The notes: a model not told the origin generated them from the letters alone. A DNA stretch of 64,000 bases from Mariniphaga sp041687215 (GCF_041687215.1 NZ_JAWLCI010000002.1:62001-126000), one strand, 5' to 3'. Shown: positions 34,431 through 43,655, counted from the first letter of the stretch. Made by a program: numbers and translations.

Positions 34431-34438
34431 CAAAGATA
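34431..34438 (-). promoter_or_regulatory. -7 box of the ABC-F gene
   Basis: TATCTTTG on the reverse strand is a full match to the TAnnTTTG box and predicts a leader of about 14 bases before the start at 34411. It lies downstream of the terminator of candidate RNA C, so ABC-F transcription does not have to pass that terminator. Confidence 0.4.
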
Positions 34439-34475
34439 ATTATTAAAGCAAAACGAAAAATTAAAAAAATTGGAT

Positions 34476-34637
34476 AAAAAAAATACCCTTTCGGGTAAAA
34501 AGAGAAGGGGAAAGCTATGGACGCTTTTTGAAGATGATTGATGATTTACAAACCCCTAAACACAAAACCAATCATAAATACAGAAGATGCTTTCCCCTTT
34601 TTAAGTTCTATTTCTGAAAATAAAACCAACCATTAAA
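34476..34637 (-). ncRNA. candidate small RNA C (promoter, long-range stem, G/U linker, terminator)
   Basis: The 405-base gap between 34412 and 34817 holds a third minus-strand unit. A TATATTTG box at 34651-34644 would start an RNA of about 160 bases. It contains an 11-bp long-range stem (GCTTTCCCCTT, 34589-34599, with its complement at 34505-34515) closing a large loop. The loop holds a G/U-rich linker with GTTTAGGGGTTTG (34569-34549). A terminator with a GAAA loop (34484-34497) follows. The ABC-F gene lies downstream; the RNA could be an attenuator leader, but ABC-F has its own -7 box after the terminator, which favours a free RNA. Confidence 0.4.
34484..34497 (-). terminator. terminator with GAAA tetraloop
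   Basis: TACCC and GGGTA form a 5-bp stem capped by GAAA on the reverse strand, followed by eight T (34483-34476). The stem is short but the loop and T run are typical. Confidence 0.65.
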
Positions 34638-34643
34638 TCGTAA

Positions 34644-34651
34644 CAAATATA
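34644..34651 (-). promoter_or_regulatory. -7 box of candidate RNA C
   Basis: The reverse strand reads TATATTTG, a full match to the Bacteroidota box, in an intergenic region. No TTG lies at the usual distance. Confidence 0.4.
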
Positions 34652-34799
34652 ATTAAAAAACTTTCTATTATAAAAGTAATTAATTGACAAAAAATACATT
34701 ATTCTTCCAAAATTCATTATTTTTCCCAAAATGGGAAAACGTGTTTACTATCGGGAATCAGAAAAACGCCTGTTTTCCTCAGCAATCGCCTATAAACAT

Positions 34800-34807
34800 T
34801 ATATTTG
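34800..34807 (+). promoter_or_regulatory. -7 box that fixes the rlmD start
   Basis: TATATTTG lies ten bases before the GTG at 34818. Transcription would begin only a few bases before that GTG, so a protein starting at the ATG at 34731 could not be made from this promoter. This supports the GTG start and an almost leaderless mRNA. Confidence 0.45.
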
Positions 34808-34817
34808 CAAAAAAAAA

Positions 34818-36233
34818 GTGGGAAGAAACAAGAAAAAACCATTTTACGAAAAGGTTCAAATAGAAGATATTGGTTCAGAAGGAAAAGCACTGGCCCGCAT
34901 AGGAAACATTGTTGTGTTTACTAAACTGGTAATTCCAGGAGATGTTGTTGACCTTCAGGTAATTAAAAAAAGAAAAAAATACCAGGAGGCTATTGTTACC
35001 CAAATACATGAATTTTCCAAAGACAGAACTGATGCTTTTTGTCAGCATTTTGGAATTTGCGGTGGTTGCAAATGGCAATTCCTGCCATACCCAAAACAAT
35101 TAAATTATAAACAAAAACAAGTAGAAGACCAGTTAAAAAGAATTGGGAAAATAGAACTTCCGGGAATTTTTCCTATCAAAGGTTCAAAAAAAGATACTTT
35201 TTACAGAAACAAACTTGAGTTTACTTTTTCTGACAAAAGGTGGTTATCGGCTGAAGAAATTGAATCAGGGGAAGAAATAGCGAACCTTAATGCGTTGGGT
35301 TTTCATGTTCCCGGAATGTTCGACAAAGTTATAAACATTGAAAAGTGCTGGCTGCAACCTGATCCATCAAATAAAATTCGCAATTTTATTTACAACTTTT
35401 CATTGGAGAATGGGTATAGCTTTTTTGATATAAAACAAAAAACAGGACTTTTAAGAACCCTCATCATTCGCACAAGTTCAATTGGTGAAACAATGGTTAT
35501 TCTCTCCTTTTTTCAGAATGACAGAAAAAAAATAAAGCACCTTTTGGAGGCCGTTAAAAATCAATTTCCCGAAATAACATCACTTCTATACGTAATTAAC
35601 CAAAAAGGCAACGATACAATTCATGACCAGGAAATACTACAGTTTTACGGCCGCGATTATATTTTTGAAGAAATGGAAGGCCTGAGGTTTAAAATCGGCC
35701 CCAAAAGCTTTTATCAAACCAATTCTGAACAAGCTTTTGAATTATACAAAGTTGCAAGAGAATTTGCCGGGTTAAACGGAAATGAAATTGTTTATGATTT
35801 ATATACCGGAACCGGTACCATTGCCAATTTTATTGCCAAAAATGCTAAAAAGGTTGTGGGGTTGGAATATATTCCGGAAGCCATTGAAGATGCCAAAGAA
35901 AATGCACTTTTAAATCAGATTGAAAATACTTATTTTTTCTCAGGAGACATTAAAGATTTACTTAACGAAGAATTTATTGAATCGCATGGACGTCCTGAAG
36001 TTATTATTACTGATCCACCGCGTGCCGGAATGCATTCGGATGTATTGAAAACTATTTTATCGATTTTACCAGAAAAAATAGTTTATGTAAGCTGCAATCC
36101 GGCCACACAGGCCCGCGATATTTCAATACTGAATGATTATTACAAAACAACTAAAGTTCAGCCTGTTGATATGTTTCCGCACACCCATCATGTTGAAAAT
36201 GTTGTACTTCTGGAAAAACGAAATTCTCAGTAG
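34818..36233 (+). CDS. rlmD: 23S rRNA (uracil-5-)-methyltransferase, RumA/RlmD type
   Basis: The 471-residue enzyme has an N-terminal TRAM-like domain (EKVQIEDIGSEGKALARIG), an iron-sulfur motif with Cys spaced as CX5CX2C (CQHFGICGGCKWQ) and a SAM-methyltransferase fold with VYDLYTGTGTIANF, ITDPPRAGMHSDVL and YVSCNPATQARDI, the last holding the catalytic Cys. The start is a GTG at 34818 (MGRNKKKPFYEK); the 29 extra residues of the longer frame do not look like the family. RlmCD-type proteins modify two uridines in some bacteria, so the exact site is uncertain. Confidence 0.9.
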   Translation: MGRNKKKPFYEKVQIEDIGSEGKALARIGNIVVFTKLVIPGDVVDLQVIKKRKKYQEAIVTQIHEFSKDRTDAFCQHFGICGGCKWQFLPYPKQLNYKQKQVEDQLKRIGKIELPGIFPIKGSKKDTFYRNKLEFTFSDKRWLSAEEIESGEEIANLNALGFHVPGMFDKVINIEKCWLQPDPSNKIRNFIYNFSLENGYSFFDIKQKTGLLRTLIIRTSSIGETMVILSFFQNDRKKIKHLLEAVKNQFPEITSLLYVINQKGNDTIHDQEILQFYGRDYIFEEMEGLRFKIGPKSFYQTNSEQAFELYKVAREFAGLNGNEIVYDLYTGTGTIANFIAKNAKKVVGLEYIPEAIEDAKENALLNQIENTYFFSGDIKDLLNEEFIESHGRPEVIITDPPRAGMHSDVLKTILSILPEKIVYVSCNPATQARDISILNDYYKTTKVQPVDMFPHTHHVENVVLLEKRNSQ

Positions 36234-36260
36234 TTTATGGCTGGAAACATTTCAAAACAA

Positions 36261-36291
36261 AAAACGGCGACCATCATCTGACCACCGTTTT
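36261..36291. terminator. weak terminator between convergent rlmD and rpoD
   Basis: AAAACGG and CCGTTTT form a 7-bp stem with a 17-base loop. It is in the expected place for a shared terminator but is weak. Confidence 0.4.
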
Positions 36292-36309
36292 CTATATACG
36301 TTTAATAAA

Positions 36310-37170
36310 TTAACCCAAATACGTTTTTAGTAATTTACTTCTTGAGGTATGACGCAACCTGCGAATTGCCTTTTCTTTTATTTGGCGAACCCGCTCGCGT
36401 GTTAATCCGAAACGCTCACCAATCTCTTCAAGAGTCATCTCCTGGCAGCCAATGCCAAAAAACAGCCGAATGATGTCTGCTTCTCTTTCAGTTAATGTTG
36501 CCAATGCACGATGAATTTCACGTGCAAGCGATTCCTGAATGAGTGCACGGTCGGCGTTAGGAGAATCGTTATTCACCAAAACATCCAGTAAACTGTTATC
36601 TTCACCATCAACAAAAGGAGCGTCAACAGAAACATGCCTTCCGGAAACCCTTAAAGTATCGGCAACCTTATCGGCAGGTAATTCCAAGGAATCGGCCAGC
36701 TCTTCAGGTGAGGGTTTTCTTTCGTGTTCCTGTTCAAATTTTGAAAAGGCTTTATTTATTTTATTTAGGGACCCAACCTGATTTAACGGGAGGCGAACAA
36801 TACGCGATTGTTCGGCCAACGCTTGTAAAATAGATTGCCTTATCCACCACACAGCATATGAAATAAATTTAAAGCCTCGTGTTTCGTCGAATTTTTCAGC
36901 GGCTTTTATCAGGCCAAGGTTTCCTTCGTTAATTAAGTCAGGAAGACTAAGTCCCTGATTTTGATACTGCTTTGCAACAGAAACAACAAACCTGAGGTTT
37001 GCTCTTGTTAATTTTTCCAAAGCAGCCTGGTCACCCTTTTTAATTCGCTGGGCCAATTCAACTTCTTCCTCAACTGTAATAAGCTCTTCTTTGCCAATTT
37101 CCTGCAAATACTTATCCAGTGAGGCACTTTCACGATTCGTGATGGACTTTGTGATCTTTAGCTGTCTCAT
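36310..37170 (-). CDS. rpoD: main RNA polymerase sigma factor (RpoD/SigA, Bacteroidota short form)
   Basis: The 286-residue sigma factor has region 1.2 (DKYLQEIGKEELITVEEEVELAQRIKKGD), region 2 (NLRFVVSVAKQYQNQGLSLPDLINEGNLGLIKAAEKFDETRGFKFISYAVWWIRQSI), region 3 and region 4 (TLEEIGERFGLTRERVRQIKEKAIRRLRH). It lacks region 1.1, as in other Bacteroidota primary sigma factors, which recognise TAnnTTTG. The start is preceded by AAGGAG, a clear Shine-Dalgarno sequence that is rare in this phylum. Its promoter box lies at 37200-37193. Confidence 0.95.
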   Translation of the reverse strand: MRQLKITKSITNRESASLDKYLQEIGKEELITVEEEVELAQRIKKGDQAALEKLTRANLRFVVSVAKQYQNQGLSLPDLINEGNLGLIKAAEKFDETRGFKFISYAVWWIRQSILQALAEQSRIVRLPLNQVGSLNKINKAFSKFEQEHERKPSPEELADSLELPADKVADTLRVSGRHVSVDAPFVDGEDNSLLDVLVNNDSPNADRALIQESLAREIHRALATLTEREADIIRLFFGIGCQEMTLEEIGERFGLTRERVRQIKEKAIRRLRHTSRSKLLKTYLG

Positions 37171-37192
37171 AAACTCTCCTTAAAAAAACGTG

Positions 37193-37200
37193 CAAATATA
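37193..37200 (-). promoter_or_regulatory. -7 box of rpoD
   Basis: TATATTTG on the reverse strand, followed by a leader of about 17 bases that contains AAGGAG seven bases before the ATG at 37170. Confidence 0.5.
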
Positions 37201-37282
37201 GAACATTAATTATTAGCGAAAAAGGAGCAGGCTACTCAAAAATTGATTTTTAATAGTTTGTTAAAGGTATTTTTTACAATTA

Positions 37283-38719
37283 CTAATCCACACCAAAAAC
37301 AAAGTAAGCCAGTTCACCATTTGGATAAACTCCTTCAACCAAAATTCCTCCCCTCGCATTTCCAATCTCTCTCTTAAAATCATTGACCTCATAAATGGGT
37401 TTTTTGTTCACGTGGGTTATAATAAACCCCTCATTCAAACCTGCATCTTTGAGTTTACCCTTTTCTAATTTTTTAACTTGTATTCCGAATTCAATACCTA
37501 AATTTTGTTTGTCGTTGTTGCCAACGGTTTCAAAACTTGCGCCCAAAACAGTAACGTTATCACGCACAATTTGTGTATCACCGTGTTTATTACGCAAGGT
37601 TACCGTAAATTGTTTCCTGTCGCCATTTCTTTTTACAACAATTTTTACATCGTCACCCGGCCGGAATTGGCTCACTTTTTCCTGTAACTCGGCTGAAGAA
37701 TTGACCGGACTGCCTGCCACGCTCATTATCACGTCGCCTTCTTTTATACCGGCTTCCCGTGCTGCTCCATTCTCGGTTACGGCAGCAACAAAAACACCCT
37801 CAACTTTATCGAGGCCTTTTTCATCAGCCAAAGTACCGGTAACATCCATAATATTTACTCCAAGCAGAGCACGTTGAACTTCGCCAAACTCTTTAAGGTC
37901 TGCTACTACTTTTTGCACAATAGAAACCGGCACAGCAAATGAATATCCGGCATAGTTGCCTGTTTGTGAAGCGATGGCAGTATTTATTCCTACCAGGTTT
38001 CCCTGTTGGTTTACCAGCGCTCCTCCACTGTTTCCGCGGTTAACCGCAGCATCAGTCTGAATAAATGATTCAATGGAATATTGATCGGTATTTATTCCAA
38101 GGTTTCGTGCCCTGGAACTCACTATTCCGGCAGTAACAGTAGAGGTAAGGTTAAACGGATTTCCCACGGCCAGTACCCATTCTCCAAGTTTCAGTTCGTC
38201 TGAATTTCCGTAAGTCAAATAGGGTAAATCTTCTGCTTCTATTTTTAGCAGTGCCAAATCGGTAGAAGGATCTGCCCCAACCAAACGTGCGTCGTATTCG
38301 CGTTTATTATTTAAAATGACTTTTATTTTCTGTGCCTGTTCAATAACATGGTTGTTGGTTACAATAAATCCGTCTTCGGAAAGAATAACACCCGAACCAA
38401 AACCCGTAGCTAACTGTGGTTGCTGTGGCCGAATTCCAAAAAACTCATCGAAAAACGGATTTCCACTTGACCAGCCGCCGCCCCTAACTGACTGAGTTGC
38501 GATGTGCACCACGGCATGTATTGAATTTTCGGCAGCAAAAGTTAAATCAGGAAGTTGCTGCTGGCTGTTTGCAGGCAAATTAACAAAACTCATCGGACGT
38601 TGTTCCGTAACAGTTATTACCTGTGGTTTATTAAAAAACGAACTGTAAATCCATACAGCCAAAAAGGCACTGGCCAAAACCAGCAGAAATGTCAGAGTAT
38701 ATTTTTTTGTATTTTTCAT
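37283..38719 (-). CDS. HtrA/DegQ-type periplasmic serine endoprotease
   Basis: The 478-residue protease has an N-terminal membrane or signal segment (about 8-28), a trypsin-like domain with the triad His in VTNNHVIEQ, Asp in GADPSTDLALLK and Ser in NRGNSGGALV, then two PDZ domains (LLGVNIMDVTGTLADEKG onward, and FGIQVKKLEKGKLKDAGL onward). HtrA proteins degrade or refold damaged envelope proteins. It is a single gene downstream of the LOG-family gene on the same strand with 179 bases between, long enough for its own promoter. Confidence 0.95.
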   Translation of the reverse strand: MKNTKKYTLTFLLVLASAFLAVWIYSSFFNKPQVITVTEQRPMSFVNLPANSQQQLPDLTFAAENSIHAVVHIATQSVRGGGWSSGNPFFDEFFGIRPQQPQLATGFGSGVILSEDGFIVTNNHVIEQAQKIKVILNNKREYDARLVGADPSTDLALLKIEAEDLPYLTYGNSDELKLGEWVLAVGNPFNLTSTVTAGIVSSRARNLGINTDQYSIESFIQTDAAVNRGNSGGALVNQQGNLVGINTAIASQTGNYAGYSFAVPVSIVQKVVADLKEFGEVQRALLGVNIMDVTGTLADEKGLDKVEGVFVAAVTENGAAREAGIKEGDVIMSVAGSPVNSSAELQEKVSQFRPGDDVKIVVKRNGDRKQFTVTLRNKHGDTQIVRDNVTVLGASFETVGNNDKQNLGIEFGIQVKKLEKGKLKDAGLNEGFIITHVNKKPIYEVNDFKREIGNARGGILVEGVYPNGELAYFVFGVD

Positions 38720-38898
38720 GGTTTAAAAATTAAAATTAAAAGTGTTGACTATAACGCAAATAATTTGCCAGTTGTTTTTGTTATAACGCACAACACACTT
38801 CATTTTGCATATTTTAACAACCAAAAGTCCATTTTGTTAAAAAGTGAATATTCCCGGACAAAAAGAACATGCAACATTGTCAGAAATATCATTCTAAT

Positions 38899-39480
38899 TT
38901 ATTTATTTGGCACAACAAACCACTTCGAGTCGAGTTCATTTGGTTGGTAAAATGTGATATACTCCAGCGCACTTTCTGCATGTTCGGCAGAAAAATAGAG
39001 ATCGCGGTAAATTTCTTTTGCAAACTGTTCAGCAAATGCCTGTTCAAACTGCTTAAAAAGAAATTGATAAAAATTATTTGTATTGATAAATACGATTGGT
39101 TTGGTATGATAGGAAAGTTGCCTGAGCGTTAAAACTTCCAAAATCTCCTCCAATGTTCCAAAACTTCCCGGCAGAGCAATAAACGCATCAGAAATTTCAC
39201 GCATTTTTGCTTTTCTTTCCTGCATGTCTTTGGTGCTGATAACTTCATGAGAATTGGTTGAAGCCAGCGATCGTTGTACAAATCGTTCAGGAATAATACC
39301 AATTGTTTTTGCACCTGCATCAGAAGCAGCAATGGTTACTGCTTCCATTAAACCCACATTTGCGCCGCCATTCACCAGGGTGTGCCCTTGTTCGCCAATA
39401 AGCTTTCCAAGCTTTCTGGCTTCATCAAAATAAACTTTTGAAATGGCATTGCTTGAAGAAGAAAAAACACAAATATTCAT
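38899..39480 (-). CDS. LOG-family protein (TIGR00730, cytokinin riboside phosphoribohydrolase-like)
   Basis: The 193-residue Rossmann-fold protein shows VNGGANVGLME and the phosphoribohydrolase motif PGSFGTLEEI (PGGxGTxxE in most relatives, here PGSFGTLEE), which hydrolyses the N-glycosidic bond of nucleoside monophosphates in characterised members. Ser in place of the second Gly is a small departure. It lies 71 bases downstream of gyrB, behind the gyrB terminator. Lysine decarboxylase annotations of this family are historical and incorrect. Confidence 0.85.
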   Translation of the reverse strand: MNICVFSSSSNAISKVYFDEARKLGKLIGEQGHTLVNGGANVGLMEAVTIAASDAGAKTIGIIPERFVQRSLASTNSHEVISTKDMQERKAKMREISDAFIALPGSFGTLEEILEVLTLRQLSYHTKPIVFINTNNFYQFLFKQFEQAFAEQFAKEIYRDLYFSAEHAESALEYITFYQPNELDSKWFVVPNK

Positions 39481-39498
39481 ATATTTTCAAAAATTGAA

Positions 39499-39523
39499 AA
39501 TCCGGGCCCTAAAAACCCGGATT
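39499..39523 (-). terminator. gyrB terminator
   Basis: AATCCGGG pairs with CCCGGATT across a nine-base loop rich in T on the reverse strand. It follows the gyrB stop by 28 bases. Confidence 0.6.
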
Positions 39524-39551
39524 CTTATTAAGATTCTAATTTCTCTCATCA

Positions 39552-41522
39552 TTAAGCATCTATATTTGCATAGGTAGCGTGATCTTCTATAAATTTCCGG
39601 CGTGGCGGAACATCATCGCCCATAAGCATAGAAAAAATATGATCGGCCTCGGCTGCATTTTCTATGGTTACCTGTTGTAGGGTACGGTTTTCGGGATTCA
39701 TGGTAGTTTGCCATAATTGTTCAGCGTTCATTTCTCCCAAACCTTTGTACCGCTGGGTGTGCAAATTGCTTTCTACACCATCGGCCCATTCTTCAATAAT
39801 TTGCCGGCGTTGTTGCTCAGTCCAGGCATAGGTTTCTTTTTTACCTTTCTTAAGTAAATAAAGCGGAGGGGTGGCAATGTACAGGTAACCAGCTTTAATC
39901 AGGTCCTGCATATACCTAAAAAAGAAAGTCATTATTAAAGTGGCAATGTGGCTCCCATCCACATCGGCATCAGTCATAATTATAACTTTATGGTACCTGA
40001 GTTTTTCCATATTCAGTGCCTTTGAATCATCTTCGGTACCAATAGTCACACCCAGTGCAGTATAAATATTTTTTATTTCATCGCTTTCGAAAACTTTATG
40101 AACCATGGCTTTTTCCACATTCAGAATTTTACCACGAAGTGGAAGAATGGCCTGGAATTTCCTGTCGCGCCCCTGTTTGGCAGTTCCGCCTGCCGAATCG
40201 CCCTCAACCAAAAATACTTCTGTTAAAGCAGGGTCTTTTTCCGAACAGTCGCTTAATTTCCCCGGTAAACCACCGCCCGACAAAGCACTTTTACGTTGAA
40301 CCATTTCGCGAGCCTTACGGGCTGCATGGCGTGCCTGGGCTGCTAAAACAACTTTATTCACAATGGTTTTAGCCGATCTCGGATTTTCCTCAAGATATAT
40401 TGAAAGTGCTTCGCTTACTGCCTGGTCAACAGCTAAACTAATTTCGGAGTTCCCCAGTTTGGTTTTTGTCTGACCTTCAAACTGAGGTTCAGCTACTTTT
40501 ACTGAGATAACTGCTGTTAGTCCTTCCCTGAAATCATCGCCGCTAATATCGAATTTTAGTTTTGATAACATTCCCGAGTTTTCAGCATAATTTTTTAATG
40601 TACGGGTTAACCCGCGACGAAAACCGGTAAGATGAGTACCTCCTTCTATTGTATTGATATTGTTTACATAGGAATGAATGTTTTCTGAAAAAGTTGAATT
40701 ATACTGCATAGCAATTTCAACTGGAATATCATTCTTGTCGGTAACAATATGAATTATATCCTGGGTAAGTTTAACTCGTGTATCGTCAAGATAATTAACA
40801 AATTCTTTTAGCCCTTCTTCTGAATAAAACTCTTCAGACTTGAATTCACCATTTTCATCTTTTTGCCTTTCATCAATTATAGACAGTCGGATTCCGGCGT
40901 TCAAAAAGGAAAGCTCGCGCAAACGGGCAACCAGTATTTCATATTTGTAAACTGTAGTTTGAAAAATGTTTTCATCTGGTTTAAACGTAACGTAAGTTCC
41001 GGTTACATTCGTATCGCCAACTACTTTCACATTCTCTTTGGGTTTCCCTATGGAATATTCCTGTACCCAGACTTTCCCGTCACGATGAACTTCAGCTTTC
41101 AGGTATGATGAAAGTGCATTAACGCAGGAAACACCCACACCATGCAAACCACCTGAAACTTTGTATGAATCTTTATCAAATTTTCCCCCAGCGTGAAGAA
41201 CGGTCATGACCACTTCAAGCGCCGATTTCTTTTCTTTGGTATGTATTTCGGTAGGAATACCACGCCCGTCGTCTTTTACGGTAACGGAATTATCTTCGTG
41301 AATTATCACATCTATATTGCTGCAATATCCTGCAAGTGCTTCATCAATTGAATTATCAATCACCTCGTAAACCAAATGGTGTAATCCTTTTTCATTGGTG
41401 TCTCCAATGTACATCGAAGGTCTTTTTCTCACAGCTTCCAGGCCTTCGAGCACCTGAATACTTTGCGCAGAATAGTTTCCGTTTCCTTCAGAGGGATTCA
41501 CTTTTTTTTCAATCTCGCTCAT
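39552..41522 (-). CDS. gyrB: DNA gyrase subunit B
   Basis: The 656-residue type IIA topoisomerase subunit has the GHKL ATPase domain (EVIDNSIDEALAGYC, DDGRGIPTEIH, GGLHGVGVSCVNALS), the transducer (KSALSGGGLPGKLSDC region), the TOPRIM domain (EGDSAGGTAKQGRDRKFQAI, DADVDGSHI) and the C-terminal QRYKGLGEMNAEQLW. Motifs favour GyrB over ParE, but the two are hard to separate in Bacteroidota; no gyrA or parC is adjacent. The leader is about 135 bases from the -7 box at 41670-41663. Confidence 0.9.
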   Translation of the reverse strand: MSEIEKKVNPSEGNGNYSAQSIQVLEGLEAVRKRPSMYIGDTNEKGLHHLVYEVIDNSIDEALAGYCSNIDVIIHEDNSVTVKDDGRGIPTEIHTKEKKSALEVVMTVLHAGGKFDKDSYKVSGGLHGVGVSCVNALSSYLKAEVHRDGKVWVQEYSIGKPKENVKVVGDTNVTGTYVTFKPDENIFQTTVYKYEILVARLRELSFLNAGIRLSIIDERQKDENGEFKSEEFYSEEGLKEFVNYLDDTRVKLTQDIIHIVTDKNDIPVEIAMQYNSTFSENIHSYVNNINTIEGGTHLTGFRRGLTRTLKNYAENSGMLSKLKFDISGDDFREGLTAVISVKVAEPQFEGQTKTKLGNSEISLAVDQAVSEALSIYLEENPRSAKTIVNKVVLAAQARHAARKAREMVQRKSALSGGGLPGKLSDCSEKDPALTEVFLVEGDSAGGTAKQGRDRKFQAILPLRGKILNVEKAMVHKVFESDEIKNIYTALGVTIGTEDDSKALNMEKLRYHKVIIMTDADVDGSHIATLIMTFFFRYMQDLIKAGYLYIATPPLYLLKKGKKETYAWTEQQRRQIIEEWADGVESNLHTQRYKGLGEMNAEQLWQTTMNPENRTLQQVTIENAAEADHIFSMLMGDDVPPRRKFIEDHATYANIDA

Positions 41523-41662
41523 ATTTATTCTTTATTTTCTTTCTACCTGTTAATTAAAAAAAATCAGATTGCATTCGGGTAAAAAAAACATTCCTACCAA
41601 TATAAAACAATCTTAAATACAGACACTTAATCAAACATTCTCGATTCTCAAAAAGTGTCGCG

Positions 41663-41670
41663 CAAATATA
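41663..41670 (-). promoter_or_regulatory. -7 box of gyrB
   Basis: TATATTTG on the reverse strand is a full match. It lies in the 298-base gap between gyrB and the barrel gene, and predicts an untranslated leader of about 135 bases. I see nothing else definite in this gap. Confidence 0.45.
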
Positions 41671-41820
41671 GCAAAATTAACCGAAGACACAGGTATTTTC
41701 CGGCGTTTTTAACCCCTTTTTTTCAACAAGATATTAACCTGGAAATGAGCACAAAAACACTTTAAGAAATCGTTAAAAAAAGTATTTTTTACCACACAAA
41801 AAATTCAGATAAAACTAAGG

Positions 41821-43644
41821 TTAAAAAGCATAACTCAACCCACCCAAAATGTTGAAACTCTGAACCGGGTAACCCAGCCACCGTTGGTACTGCTGAAAAC
41901 CGAAATTATTTAACTGGGCAAAAACCGAAAATTGATTGGTTATTTTGTATGTGGCATTAAAATTAAGGTCGAAAACTGTTGAAAGATTGTAGGATTCCGT
42001 TAGCAGATCTTCATGCTGCAGTAATTCACTGTTTGTGAGCGGACGCGAATCATCTCCGGGAATGCCCATAATCAATGCCTGCCGGTTGCCGGTAAAAAAC
42101 AGATCAGACGACAAACTTAACTGGTCAGAAACCTGGTAAGACAGTGACAATTTGGCATCCCAATCAGGTAAATTCCACGGCTCGTCCAAAGTTTCCATTT
42201 TGTAAACGTAGTAGTTTCCTGAAAGCAATAAGTTCATCTTTTCCGAAGAAACATGGAAAATCTCAAGGTTAAACTTCAGCAAATCAAGATTATCGTACAA
42301 TACATCAAAATCATTATCCACAATGGACGAACTTAAATTCGTTTCTGTAAAATTTCCATACCTGAACTGATAATAGAGTGGTTGATCTTTAATCATGGAA
42401 TAATCTACCGAAAATTTGAAATTGGTTTTGGTGGCAAGTTTCCCATCAAACCCTCCAAAAAACCGAAACTGTTCAAACGTGTTTTTTACTAAATGTTCAG
42501 GGTCAACAAACGGGTTTTCGTATGCAATTTTGGAATAATTATTCTGAATAAAATTCCCGTCAATACCTGCAAATATTTTAATGATTTCTTTTACCGGAAC
42601 CAGGTTTGCACGTATATTCGGCGACAACCTCAGCTTCATATCGGTGCTGCTGTCAATCACAATCCACGAATTCACGCCCAGTTGAACATTGGCTACATCG
42701 CCTCCCAATAAATAAGAAGGTTTTGCAGTAATCCAGGTTTGCGAATTTTTGCCCGGAGTAATTTGATTGCGGCCAAAAGTCGTCATATACTTATCTGAAA
42801 TTTCACTGGCCTGCGCGTAGGTAATACCTGCCTCAAGGAAACCTGTTCCGTTATAAAAAGGCTTTTTCACATCGGCCATAAACTCGCCAAAATGCTCGCG
42901 CTGACCGGTTTTTGTTCCAAAATAGTGGTATAGAAAATTAAAGTCGAAGGTAAAATCATTTTTCCGTGCAGCCGTATTTTCAAGTCCAATGTTAAAACTT
43001 CCTTTGGAAAAAGTTTGCCTGCTGCCCCAGTAATTCACCTCTTGCTCTTCCACTTTCAGTAATTCAGGAACTGACTCAATAGGATATCCATAATAATTAA
43101 ACCCGTCGTGTTCAAATCCGAGATTAACGGACAAAACAGAACTCCTGAAAAGGTGTTTCAGAAATAATTCTGCTTCGTTTTCAGAAAACGGAGCATCAAC
43201 CCGTTCCTCCTCCCCTTCAAGTTTTAATTTACCATGAGAAGAAAGGTGTTTTCCATGCAATCCGAACAAAGTACTGCGGGAATTCTGGCTGTTAAAAAAA
43301 AGTTCAGCATAAGGCTTGTTGTAGTTGCCAACACCTGCCCGAACCAGTCCAAATCCGGTATCTTCCCTGGGGGCAGATTCAAATGTAGCCGCTTTCAGCG
43401 TGTTTACCGAAAACGTATTGTAAATGGGCTGACTGAAAATGCTGTAGCTAAAATTTGGTTTTTCATGCGTAGTTTCTTCAATACCCGGCATACTGCTAAT
43501 TTTATTGGCATCAGAAATAGTTGGTTTAAAGGCTTTCACTACTTCCACTTCCTGCGTAAGCGTAGTATCTCGCTGAGCAAGTGCATTACCCGATGTTGCT
43601 GCCAATGCTGTCAGCAAAAAGTATTTTGTTGTTTTCAAAAACAT
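41821..43644 (-). CDS. outer-membrane beta-barrel, TonB-dependent-receptor-like without plug
   Basis: The 607-residue protein has a signal peptide (FLLTALAATSGNALAQ) followed by a short segment (QEVEVVKAFKPTISDANKISSMPGI) and then about 20 amphipathic strands (for example FGLVRAGVGNYNKPYAELFFN, KLSLSYQVSDQLSLSSDLFF), ending in FNILGGLSYAF with C-terminal Phe, as expected for an outer-membrane barrel. It lacks the plug domain and the N-terminal carboxypeptidase-like domain of SusC proteins. It starts 11 bases after the end of a giant TPR protein gene, so the two proteins probably work together. Confidence 0.75.
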   Translation of the reverse strand: MFLKTTKYFLLTALAATSGNALAQRDTTLTQEVEVVKAFKPTISDANKISSMPGIEETTHEKPNFSYSIFSQPIYNTFSVNTLKAATFESAPREDTGFGLVRAGVGNYNKPYAELFFNSQNSRSTLFGLHGKHLSSHGKLKLEGEEERVDAPFSENEAELFLKHLFRSSVLSVNLGFEHDGFNYYGYPIESVPELLKVEEQEVNYWGSRQTFSKGSFNIGLENTAARKNDFTFDFNFLYHYFGTKTGQREHFGEFMADVKKPFYNGTGFLEAGITYAQASEISDKYMTTFGRNQITPGKNSQTWITAKPSYLLGGDVANVQLGVNSWIVIDSSTDMKLRLSPNIRANLVPVKEIIKIFAGIDGNFIQNNYSKIAYENPFVDPEHLVKNTFEQFRFFGGFDGKLATKTNFKFSVDYSMIKDQPLYYQFRYGNFTETNLSSSIVDNDFDVLYDNLDLLKFNLEIFHVSSEKMNLLLSGNYYVYKMETLDEPWNLPDWDAKLSLSYQVSDQLSLSSDLFFTGNRQALIMGIPGDDSRPLTNSELLQHEDLLTESYNLSTVFDLNFNATYKITNQFSVFAQLNNFGFQQYQRWLGYPVQSFNILGGLSYAF

Positions 43645-43655
43645 ATTGTTGCTTT

